From Pirellulales bacterium (GTDB lineage Bacteria; Planctomycetota; Planctomycetia; Pirellulales; JAEUIK01): a DNA stretch of 64,000 nucleotides. The DNA lies in NCBI GenBank assembly GCA_019694435.1, contig JAIBBZ010000001.1:62001-126000 (forward strand). The letters are read 5' to 3'. Made by a program: the position numbers and the translations under genes. The notes beneath the pieces were generated by a model, which saw only the letters and a list, made by a program, of their open reading frames with translations, was not told the DNA's origin and ran no database searches. Below, in pieces: positions 56,768 through 64,000 of this stretch. How positions within the stretch are numbered: position 1 is the first letter of the stretch; each line of letters opens with the position of its first letter.

Positions 56768-58792
56768 ATGAGTACCGAGCAACCCATTGACGAACGGCTG
56801 CTGGAAGAAACCAAGCAGCAGATTCGCGGACTGGTCAATGAGATTGCGCAGCTCTCGCGCACCGACGCCAGCCCGCAGGAGTTCTACGACCAGTTTCTCA
56901 GCCGCGTGGTACAGGCATTGGCCGCCGTCGGCGGTGCCGTCTGGATGGTCGGGGACAGCGGTGCGCTGGAGTTGAAATTCCAGATCAACCTGCGGCAAAC
57001 CAACCTGGCCGAAAACCAGGAAGACCAGCGCCGCCATGGACGCATGTTGCAGCAGGTGCTCGCGGCCGGGCAAGGTCGACTGGTGCCCCCCTACTCCGGC
57101 GCCGAGGGCGCCGAAGACGCCGGCAACCCGACCGAATTTTTACTGGTCATGGGCCCGTTGCACAGCGGCCAGGATGTCGTGGGCCTGGTCGAGGTGTTCC
57201 AGCGCGCGGGCGGTAACCCTTCGGCGCACCGCGGGTACCTCCGCTTCTTGCTGCGGATGTGCGAGCTGGCCAGCGACTTTCTCAAGACGCGCCAGTTGCG
57301 CCACCTGGGCGATCGCCAGGCCTTGTGGTCGCAGCTCGAGGCGTTTACCCGCGCTGCGCACATGACGCTCGATCCGAGCGAAACAGCGTTCACCTTGGCC
57401 AACGAGGGTCGCCGGCTGATCCAGTGCGACCGGGTCACAGTCGCCTTGCGGCGCGGCCGGCATTGCACGATCGAAGCGATCAGCGGACAAGACACCTTTG
57501 ATAAGCGGTCGAACACCGTGACGATGTTGGCCAAGTTGGCCACGGCCGTGGTCCGCACCGGCGAGCCGATGTGGTACACGGGCGACATGTCGCAGTTGGC
57601 CCCGCAAGTCGAAGAGGCGCTCGACGCTTATCTCGACGAGGCCCACTCGAAAACCGTGGCCGTGTTGCCGCTACGTCGGCCCCTGGAAGAGGTTGCCGGC
57701 GCCGAAAAAACCGAGATACCCGAACCGGTTGGGGCGCTGATCGTCGAGCAGATCGAAGACGCCCGGCCGCGCGAGGGCATGTTGCAGCGCGTCGAGGTGG
57801 TGAGCGAACATGCCGGCGCTGCGCTCGCCAATGCGATCGAGCACCACAGCTTGTTCTTGATGCCCCTGTGGAAGGCGATCGGCCATTCGAGAGTGCTGGT
57901 CAAGGCCCGCAATCTACCCAAGACGCTGGCCGCCGTGGGCGGCGTGCTGGCCCTGATCGCGGCGCTGCTGCTGGTGCCCTGGGACTTCACGGTCAAGGGC
58001 GACGCGACGCTGCAGCCGGCCGAGAGATATCAGGTGTTCGCCGCGGTCACCGGCGACGTCGACGAGGTGTTCGTCGATCACGGCGATCTGGTGAAAGAAG
58101 GCCAACTGCTCTGCAAGCTGCATAGCGTCGAGCTGAACCTGCAGATGAATCAGCTCGAAGAAGAGCGTGTCACCACGCTGACCTCGATCCAGACGCAAGA
58201 GCGCGTGAAGGGTAACAACCGGCTGCCGCCGGAAGAACGGCGCCGCGCGGAAGTCGAGGCCAACATCCTCAACGCCAAGCTGGCGAAGATCGAAGAGCAG
58301 ATCGACATCTACTCCGAGCGCCTGCTGGACCTCGAAGCGATCAGCCCGCATGACGGCCAGGTCATCACCTGGGACCTGCGCCACCGCATCGAGCATCGCC
58401 CGGTGCAACAGGGCCAATTGCTGATGACCGTCGCCAATCCCAAGGGCGAGTGGGAGCTGGAGATCCGCATGCCGGAAGACCGCATGGGCTTCGTCTACGA
58501 GGCCCGCGAGGAGTTCGGCCCCGACCTGCCGGTGGAATACATCCTGGCCGAGGACCCCGGCCGGACGCTGCAAGGGAAGATCCGCGAGATCGACTATGCC
58601 GCCGAGGTCCGCGGCGACGAGGGCAACACGGTGATCATCCGCGTGGCCGTCAACAAGGCCGATTTGAAGGACCTGCGTCCTGGCGCCGGGGCGACGGCCA
58701 AGGTGCAATGCGGCAAATCCTCGCTCGGCTATTTCCTGTTCCACGACGTTTACGCGTGGTTCCAATCGAAGGTCTTGTTCCCGTATTTCTAA
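56768..58792 (+). CDS. GAF domain plus HlyD-like membrane fusion protein
   Basis: The 674-aa product has a cytosolic N-terminus of about 380 residues with one or two GAF-like domains (VVQALAAVGGAVWMVGD; AAHMTLDPSETAFTLANEG, then RLIQCDRVTVALRRG). One TM helix follows (TLAAVGGVLALIAALLLVPW, residues about 385-404), then a HlyD/RND-adaptor body. The lipoyl-like half reads VTGDVDEVFVDHGDLVKEGQLLCKL, then a coiled-coil with LNLQMNQLEEERVTTL, and a beta-barrel end. Adaptors usually lack cytosolic sensors; here ligand or stress sensing could be built in. It is the first gene of a three-gene cluster. No ABC or RND pump is adjacent. Confidence 0.9.
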   Translation: MSTEQPIDERLLEETKQQIRGLVNEIAQLSRTDASPQEFYDQFLSRVVQALAAVGGAVWMVGDSGALELKFQINLRQTNLAENQEDQRRHGRMLQQVLAAGQGRLVPPYSGAEGAEDAGNPTEFLLVMGPLHSGQDVVGLVEVFQRAGGNPSAHRGYLRFLLRMCELASDFLKTRQLRHLGDRQALWSQLEAFTRAAHMTLDPSETAFTLANEGRRLIQCDRVTVALRRGRHCTIEAISGQDTFDKRSNTVTMLAKLATAVVRTGEPMWYTGDMSQLAPQVEEALDAYLDEAHSKTVAVLPLRRPLEEVAGAEKTEIPEPVGALIVEQIEDARPREGMLQRVEVVSEHAGAALANAIEHHSLFLMPLWKAIGHSRVLVKARNLPKTLAAVGGVLALIAALLLVPWDFTVKGDATLQPAERYQVFAAVTGDVDEVFVDHGDLVKEGQLLCKLHSVELNLQMNQLEEERVTTLTSIQTQERVKGNNRLPPEERRRAEVEANILNAKLAKIEEQIDIYSERLLDLEAISPHDGQVITWDLRHRIEHRPVQQGQLLMTVANPKGEWELEIRMPEDRMGFVYEAREEFGPDLPVEYILAEDPGRTLQGKIREIDYAAEVRGDEGNTVIIRVAVNKADLKDLRPGAGATAKVQCGKSSLGYFLFHDVYAWFQSKVLFPYF

Positions 58793-58848
58793 ACTGCGCG
58801 GGACCGGCGCGAGCCGTCCTGCCGCCTGCCCCTGAGGGGAGAGCTGCC

Positions 58849-59844
58849 ATGCACATGCCTCACACTCGAATCCGCGCGGCCGGTCCGCTCGTTGTCGGTG
58901 GCGCCCTGGCCTGGCTGCTCGCGGCACCGGGCGCCCTGGCGCAGGAAATCACCATTCCCCGCTGCCCGCTCGATTTGATCGAGGAGCGCGACGTGCCCGC
59001 CCAAGACGCCGGCATGTTGCTCGAGCTCGATGCGCGAGAAGGCGCGGTCGTCGAACAGAACATGCGGCTGGGAGCCATCGACGATCGCGAGGCGCAAGCC
59101 GAGCTGATCGTGGCCCAGCGCGAGTACGACGTCGCCAAGGAAAAGGCGGAAAACGACGTCAACGTCCGTTACGCCGAGGCCGCGGCCAAGGTGGCCGAGT
59201 ACACCTATCTGCAAAACAAGAGCGCCAACGACAAGGTGCCGGGCACCGTCTCGCAAACCGAGGTGCTCAAAACGTTGTTCGACTGGAAGCGGTCGAAGCT
59301 GCAGATCGAACAAGCGCAGTCGGAAATGGCGATTGCGGCGCTCGAGCTCAAGGCCGCTGAGGCCAAACAGAACGCCATGAAGGTCAAGGTCGATCGCCGG
59401 CAGATTCTCGCGCCGATCAGCGGCATGATCACCAAGGTCGAGCGCAAGCCCGGCACCTGGGTCAATCCCGGCGACCCGATCGTGCGGATCATCTACCTGG
59501 AGCGGCTACGCGTGAAAGGCCACGTCGAGTCGGCCGATTACTCGCCCAGCGTGATGCTCGGCCGCGCGGTGAAGGTCAAAGTACAGTTGCCGGCCGGCCC
59601 CCGTGGATTCACCGGCAAAGTCGTGTTCTGCAACCCGGAAATCGACCTCAACGGCAAGTTCGAAGTGTGGGCCGAAATCGACAACCCGCAGGAAGACGGC
59701 CGCTGGACCTTGCATCCCGGCCTGACCAGCGAGATGTCGATCGACATGTCGGGCGTGGCCCCGCCGGTCGCGCCCGAGGCGGCGCAGACGCCGGTCGGCG
59801 CGACGCCTTCGACGCGCCGCACGGCAACCAAGCGCTCGCGATAG
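58849..59844 (+). CDS. Exported HlyD/RND-type periplasmic adaptor protein
   Basis: The 331-aa product from the ATG at 58849 (GAGGGGAG upstream) starts with a signal peptide (GPLVVGGALAWLLAAPGALAQ). It has the membrane-fusion-protein plan: DAGMLLELDAREGAVVEQNMRLGAIDD (lipoyl half), a coiled-coil (EYDVAKEKAENDVNVRYAEAAAKVAEY; KRSKLQIEQAQSEMAIAALELKAAEAKQ), QILAPISGMITKVERKPGTWVNPGDPI, and beta-barrel strands. It lacks any TM segment besides the signal. It probably bridges inner-membrane components to the outer membrane. It follows the GAF-HlyD gene by 56 bases. Confidence 0.9.
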   Translation: MHMPHTRIRAAGPLVVGGALAWLLAAPGALAQEITIPRCPLDLIEERDVPAQDAGMLLELDAREGAVVEQNMRLGAIDDREAQAELIVAQREYDVAKEKAENDVNVRYAEAAAKVAEYTYLQNKSANDKVPGTVSQTEVLKTLFDWKRSKLQIEQAQSEMAIAALELKAAEAKQNAMKVKVDRRQILAPISGMITKVERKPGTWVNPGDPIVRIIYLERLRVKGHVESADYSPSVMLGRAVKVKVQLPAGPRGFTGKVVFCNPEIDLNGKFEVWAEIDNPQEDGRWTLHPGLTSEMSIDMSGVAPPVAPEAAQTPVGATPSTRRTATKRSR

Positions 59845-59896
59845 TTTCTCAGCCCTGGCCCACGCGCGCCGCTCGCGGCGCGCAGCACAGCACGCC

Positions 59897-62134
59897 GTGC
59901 CATCCCTTGCCGACAGCCTGGTTTCGAGTTCGGCCCGCAAGCTGGCGCTGCGGGTGCGCCCGGAGCTTTCGGCCCGGCGCCATAAGTACCAAGGCCGCAC
60001 CTACTGGGTGGTCAAGGAACCGGTCGGGCTGAACTACTTCCGGTTCCAGGAGGAAGAGTACGCCATCTTGCGGATGCTCGACGGGACGGTGAGCCTCGAC
60101 GACATCAAGGAGCGTTTCGAGGCCCAGTTCCCGCCGGAAAAGATCACCGTCGAGGAGATTCAGCATTTCATCGGCACGCTCCACCGTAGCGGGCTGGTGA
60201 TTGCCGACGTACCCGGCCAGGGCAAGCAGTTGCTCGAGCGGCGCAACGAGCGCCGCCGCAAAGAGCTGCTGCAAATGGTCGGAAACATTCTGTCGCTACG
60301 GTTCAAGGGTATCGACCCGGACCGGATTCTGAACTGGCTCTATCCCAAGGTGAGCTGGTTCTTCACGACCTGGTGCCTGGCGCTGTGTGTGCTGGCGGCG
60401 GCGTCGGCGCTGTTGCTGGTGCTCGTGCAGTTCGACGAGTTCCAATCACGGCTGCCGACCTTTCACCAGTTCTTCAGCGCCAAGAATTTCCTGCTCCTGG
60501 GCGGCACGCTGGCCATTACGAAAATTCTCCACGAGTTCGGCCACGCGCTGACCTGCAAACATTTCGGCGGCGAATGCCACGAAATGGGCGTCATGATCCT
60601 CGTGTTGACGCCGTGCCTGTACGTCAACGTCTCGGATAGCTGGATGCTGCCCAACAAGTGGCATCGGGCCGCGATCGGCGCGGCCGGCATGTACGTCGAA
60701 CTCTGCATTGCCACGATCTGCACGTACGTCTGGTGGTTCAGCGAGCCGGGCGTGCTCAATCACTTGTGCCTGAGCACGATGTTCGTCTGCTCGGTTAGCA
60801 CGTTGATCTTCAACGCCAACCCGCTGCTCCGCTACGACGGTTACTACATCCTCTCGGACATCCTCGAGATCCCGAACCTGCGGCAGAAAAGCTCGACGAT
60901 CCTCAGCCGCACCTTGAGCGAATGGTGCCTGGGGCTCGAGCCGCCCGACGATCCGTTCCTGCCCGAGCGCAACCAGTGGCTGTTCGCCACCTATACCGTG
61001 GCAGCCGTGATCTATCGCTGGGTGGTCGTGTTCTCGATCTTGTTCTTCTTGAACAAGGTCTTCGAGCCGTACCGGTTGAAGATCATCGGTCAGATCATCG
61101 CGATGGGCTCGGTGTGGGGACTGCTGGGCCAGCCGATGGTGCAATTGTTCAAATTCATGCGTGTTCCGGGGAGGACCCGCCAGGTGAAGAAGCTGCGTTT
61201 GCTGGCGACCGTCGGCGTCGTCGCCGCCGTGATCGCGGCGGTCTGCCTGATCCCATTGCCGTATCGCGTCAATTGCACCTTCGAAGTCAAGGCCCGCGAT
61301 GCCTCGAACGTCTATGTCGACACGGCCGGCATCCTGAGCGAACTGAACGTCCAGCCGGGCGATCGGGTCGAAGAGGGCCAGGTGTTGGCCGTGCTGCGCA
61401 ATCCCGAAATCGAACTCGAGATGAACAAGCTCGAGACGCAACTGGCCGAATGCGATGCCCGGACCCAAAACCTGCAAGCCATCGCTTTCGACGATCCGAC
61501 CGCCTCGGGCGACATCGCCGTCGAGGAGGAGAAACGGCCCCTGATCGTCCGCCAGATCGAAGAGAAGCAGCACGATCTCGATTCGCTGGAGCTGCGCGCC
61601 CCGGCGGCCGGCTTTGTGCTGCCGCCCCCGGAGACGCCTGCTCGGCCGCAGCAAGAGGAAGAGCAACTTCCCGGCTGGATCGGCACGCCCCTCAAGGAAC
61701 AGAACATCGGCGCGATGCTGTCCGAAAGCACGCTGTTCTGCCAGATCGGCGATCCGACCAAGATGCAGGCCGTGCTCGTGATCGACCAGAGCGACTTGCT
61801 GTTCGTCTCCCGCGGACAGGACGTCGACCTGATGCTCGAACAAATGCCGGGCCGGGTGTTCTCGACCAAGATCGAGGACATCGCCAATCTCGATCTGAAG
61901 CAGATGCCCAAGCCGCTGTCGAACAAGGCGGGCGGCGATCTGCCGACCAAGACCGACGAGGCCGGTAACGAACGCCCGATGAGCGCCAGCTACCAGGCCC
62001 GCGCGGCGTTCGACGGACCGACCGACGCCCTGCGATTGGGCCTGCGCGGCCAGGCGAAGATCTACGCTCGCCCGCAAACCTTGGGGCAGCGGCTCTACCG
62101 GCTCGTCGTCAAGACGTTCAACTTCGACCTGTAA
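59897..62134 (+). CDS. PqqD-like domain plus M50 site-2 protease with HlyD-like domain
   Basis: The 745-aa product starts at a GTG (59897). Residues 30-105 form a PqqD-like winged helix (YQGRTYWVVKEPVGLNYFRF; LRMLDGTVSLDDIKERFEAQ), normally a peptide chaperone. Several TM helices carry the M50 motif HEFGH (His212, His216) and NANPLLRYDGYYIL (Asp314), the third metal ligand region of site-2 proteases. The C-terminal 300 residues are a HlyD-type adaptor with lipoyl-like LSELNVQPGDRVEEGQVLAVL. It thus combines peptide recognition, intramembrane cleavage and adaptor function, which is unusual. It ends the three-gene cluster. Confidence 0.92.
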   Translation: MPSLADSLVSSSARKLALRVRPELSARRHKYQGRTYWVVKEPVGLNYFRFQEEEYAILRMLDGTVSLDDIKERFEAQFPPEKITVEEIQHFIGTLHRSGLVIADVPGQGKQLLERRNERRRKELLQMVGNILSLRFKGIDPDRILNWLYPKVSWFFTTWCLALCVLAAASALLLVLVQFDEFQSRLPTFHQFFSAKNFLLLGGTLAITKILHEFGHALTCKHFGGECHEMGVMILVLTPCLYVNVSDSWMLPNKWHRAAIGAAGMYVELCIATICTYVWWFSEPGVLNHLCLSTMFVCSVSTLIFNANPLLRYDGYYILSDILEIPNLRQKSSTILSRTLSEWCLGLEPPDDPFLPERNQWLFATYTVAAVIYRWVVVFSILFFLNKVFEPYRLKIIGQIIAMGSVWGLLGQPMVQLFKFMRVPGRTRQVKKLRLLATVGVVAAVIAAVCLIPLPYRVNCTFEVKARDASNVYVDTAGILSELNVQPGDRVEEGQVLAVLRNPEIELEMNKLETQLAECDARTQNLQAIAFDDPTASGDIAVEEEKRPLIVRQIEEKQHDLDSLELRAPAAGFVLPPPETPARPQQEEEQLPGWIGTPLKEQNIGAMLSESTLFCQIGDPTKMQAVLVIDQSDLLFVSRGQDVDLMLEQMPGRVFSTKIEDIANLDLKQMPKPLSNKAGGDLPTKTDEAGNERPMSASYQARAAFDGPTDALRLGLRGQAKIYARPQTLGQRLYRLVVKTFNFDL

Positions 62135-62176
62135 GGCCCGTGCGCGGTGCAGCGGACAGGTCCGGAGCCACGGGCC
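62135..62176. terminator. Bidirectional hairpin between convergent genes
   Basis: GGCCCGTG (62135-62142) pairs perfectly with CACGGGCC (62169-62176) across a 26-base loop, directly after the M50 gene's stop and before the thioesterase stop. There is no T-tract. Confidence 0.35.
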
Positions 62177-62189
62177 CAACCAGCCCACT

Positions 62190-62642
62190 TCAACCGCGTG
62201 GCAGCCAGCCGGCGTGATCGATCTGCTTGCCGGGCGCGCCGCGCTGCAAGATTTCGCGCAAGTGGCCGGGAATCGGCGTCTTGTCGAGCGTCACGGCATC
62301 GACCATCACGTACACCGTCTCCGACGTGGCGATGACGTCGGTCGACCCCGCCCGGCGGAACTCGCAGCTCGCGCTGAACGACGTGTTGCCCAGGTTCAGC
62401 GTGCGAACCGAGATTTCCAGCACATCGTCAAAGCGGGCCGAGGCCCGCCAGTCGATCGATTGCCGCACGGTCTTGTAGTCGAACTGTCCGGAGATCATCG
62501 AGTCGCCCAGCGCCATCGCCCGCAGGAACTCGGTCGTGGCCAGGTCGACATACTCCGAGTAGCGCCCGTTATAGACGATCTTCTGCGCATCGCATTCGCT
62601 GTAGCGGACGCGCAGGTAATAGCGGAAATCGACGTCGGTCAT
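62190..62642 (-). CDS. Acyl-CoA thioesterase (4HBT hot-dog fold)
   Basis: From the ATG at 62642 the product is 150 aa. It has the hot-dog thioesterase opening YYLRVRYSECDAQKIVYNGRYSEYVDLATTEFL, in which the Asp of the Ser-Glu-Cys-Asp segment and the Asn-Gly turn are family-typical (YbgC/4-hydroxybenzoyl-CoA thioesterase type). The body has SIDWRASARFDDVLEISV and a final VYVMVDAVTLDKTPIPGHLREI. It hydrolyses acyl-CoA or a related thioester. The precise substrate is unknown. Confidence 0.9.
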   Translation of the reverse strand: MTDVDFRYYLRVRYSECDAQKIVYNGRYSEYVDLATTEFLRAMALGDSMISGQFDYKTVRQSIDWRASARFDDVLEISVRTLNLGNTSFSASCEFRRAGSTDVIATSETVYVMVDAVTLDKTPIPGHLREILQRGAPGKQIDHAGWLPRG

Positions 62643-62766
62643 CAGGGACGCACCGCACGAGGATAGCAGCACGCGCAAGGGTGCACGCGGCTAGCGGGTC
62701 CGGAACTATAACCCGACGCCGCGCACCTCGCTATGGCCGAGTGGCGCTCGCAGCGTTTCGCGTCCA

Positions 62767-63798
62767 TTATCCCCCGCGGCGCGGCTGCAGCTCGCCGGCG
62801 AGCAGTTCGCTGCCGGCGTTCGACTCGAAGGCGTGCAAGCCGAATCTCGCCGAGAGTTCCTGGCAGAGTTGAACTCCGCGGACGCTGTTGCCCTTGGCGT
62901 CGAGCCGGGGTGAAAACACGCCGATCCCCAGCTTGCCCGGCACCACGGCGACGACGCCACCGGCCACGCCGCTCTTGGCCGGCAGGCCCACGCGGAAGGC
63001 CCATTCGCCGGCGTAGTCGTACATGCCGCAGGTCAGCATGATGCTGAGCAGGTCCTTGACGTACTCGGCCTCCAGGGCGCGCACGCCCGTGATGGGATTC
63101 ACGCCGCCGTTGGCCAGCGTGGCCCCCATCACGGCCAGGTCGTGACAGGTGACCATCACCGAGCACTGCTGGAAGTAGAGCTCGAGCGAGTCCTCGAAGT
63201 GCTCGCCCACCATGTTGAAGTTGCGCATCAGGTGCGCGATGGCCCGATTGCGATGGCCCGTGGTGCGCTCCGACATGAACACGGTGTTGTCGATGTAGAC
63301 GTCGCGACCGCAATAACGGCCGAACATGGCGATCAGCCGCGAGACGCGCTCGGGATAGTCCTTGCCGGCCACGAGGTCGGCCGTGGCGATCGCGCCGGCG
63401 TTGACCATCGGGTTGAACGGCCGGTTCGAGGCCTCGTCGAGCACGATCGCGTTGAACGCTTCGCCCGTGGGCTCGACGCCGACGCGCCGCAACACCGCGT
63501 CGCGGCCGTGGTCTTCAAGCGCCAATCCGAAGACAAACGGCTTCGAGACCGACTGAATGCTGAAAGTCTGCTGATAATCGCCGACGTCGAACGATTGACC
63601 GGCAGCGGTGACGATGCTGATGCCGAACCAGTCGGGATTGGCCTTCGCCAATTCGGGAATGTAATCGGCCACGGTGCCGTCGTTCACCGGGGCAAACTGT
63701 GCGTGCAGTTGCGCCAGCGTCTGCCGCAACGGAGCGGCGGCCGACTTCATACGGCTGACCAGGGCGTCGATCTCATCCGGACCGTCCGAGCGTTGCAT
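62767..63798 (-). CDS. glsA: Glutaminase
   Basis: The 343-aa product is a full-length Ser-dependent glutaminase: [31 protein letters not shown] with the Ser83-x-x-Lys86 catalytic pair, [37 protein letters not shown] (Tyr/Asn site) and [22 protein letters not shown]. It deamidates glutamine to glutamate and ammonia. It starts 36 bases after the MinD-like gene on the same strand. Length and motif order are standard. Confidence 0.96.
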   Translation of the reverse strand: MQRSDGPDEIDALVSRMKSAAAPLRQTLAQLHAQFAPVNDGTVADYIPELAKANPDWFGISIVTAAGQSFDVGDYQQTFSIQSVSKPFVFGLALEDHGRDAVLRRVGVEPTGEAFNAIVLDEASNRPFNPMVNAGAIATADLVAGKDYPERVSRLIAMFGRYCGRDVYIDNTVFMSERTTGHRNRAIAHLMRNFNMVGEHFEDSLELYFQQCSVMVTCHDLAVMGATLANGGVNPITGVRALEAEYVKDLLSIMLTCGMYDYAGEWAFRVGLPAKSGVAGGVVAVVPGKLGIGVFSPRLDAKGNSVRGVQLCQELSARFGLHAFESNAGSELLAGELQPRRGG

Positions 63799-63833
63799 GG
63801 CGCAAAATTCTCCGCAGGTGCACTCGCGAGACG

Positions 63834-64000
63834 CTATTGGGCCAGCCGGTCGGCAATCCGCTGCAGCTCTTGCGCGAGCGGATGCTGAGGATGGCGATTG
63901 ACGAACAGTCCGCTGGAGGCCAGATGGGCCATTTCCTCGGACAGCGGCAGCATGCCCACGACCGGCGCCTGGTAGGCGTCCTGCACGCGTTGGGCCAACG
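63834..64000 (-). CDS. C-terminal end of a MinD/ParA-like P-loop ATPase (partial)
   Basis: Only the last 55 residues lie in the window: [20 protein letters not shown], then [16 protein letters not shown] and a final RIADRLAQ. The ending resembles MinD, CooC and FlhG-type ATPases ('xxGxLPxxxEM...ASxG...PxHPxxxEL'). The stop is the TAG at 63834-63836. The rest lies beyond the right edge. It precedes glsA in the same direction. Assignment is tentative. Confidence 0.55.
   Translation of the reverse strand, partial: LAQRVQDAYQAPVVGMLPLSEEMAHLASSGLFVNRHPQHPLAQELQRIADRLAQ

Overview
The window looks like a chromosomal segment of a GC-rich planctomycete, probably of the Pirellulales. This is inferred from gene content: LEPR-XLL-like N-termini and DUF4214 repeats on secreted proteins, 'NPYASP'-type openings on membrane proteins, a PEP-CTERM tail, zinc-ribbon/Yip1-like membrane proteins, a YugP-type peptidase, and a PqqD-M50-HlyD protein. 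No rRNA, tRNA, CRISPR array or intact transposase was seen. Most genes are in short co-directional groups.

Region 1 (1-13.4 kb) is surface and glycan oriented. It holds an FG-GAP/DUF4214 secreted protein cut by the window edge, a GT4 glycosyltransferase, a subtilisin-like protease with DUF4214 repeats, a methyltransferase/GT-C pair, and a divergent set of UDP-GlcNAc 2-epimerase plus two GT2 glycosyltransferases. Region 2 (14-21.6 kb) has a membrane-anchored sigma-54 activator, a CvpA-like protein, a membrane-anchored GspE-like protein with degraded ATPase motifs, a PilT-type ATPase and hisF.

Region 3 (21.6-28.4 kb) is the most accessory-looking part. It contains a decayed PEP-CTERM gene, a methanethiol S-methyltransferase (mddA-like) gene divergent from a TetR regulator with a palindromic candidate operator between them, and a lower-GC orphan membrane gene lying between an intact DinG-like helicase gene and a decayed copy of that helicase's 3' end. 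Region 4 (28.5-46 kb) holds tandem zinc-ribbon membrane proteins, thiS-thiG, a Gfo/Idh/MocA oxidoreductase, a hairpin-rich repeat element, a YugP peptidase, a histidine kinase, CheV with a small coiled-coil neighbour, a TMTC-like TPR protein, a ketosynthase homologue lacking its nucleophile, and a fatty acid desaturase.

Region 5 (46-56 kb) suggests sulfur and acyl metabolism: a Cys/Met-type PLP enzyme divergent from an APC permease, then a minus-strand series of acyl-CoA ligase, ECHDC3-like crotonase, membrane protein, SBP56-type methanethiol oxidase and bestrophin. With mddA, the window therefore encodes two enzymes that use methanethiol and possibly one that makes it. Region 6 (56.8-62.1 kb) is a compact three-gene array of membrane-fusion (HlyD-like) proteins, one fused to GAF domains and one to a PqqD-like domain and an M50 site-2 protease; it is the best candidate here for an uncharacterised envelope system. 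The window ends with a thioesterase, a glutaminase and the tail of a MinD/ParA-like ATPase.
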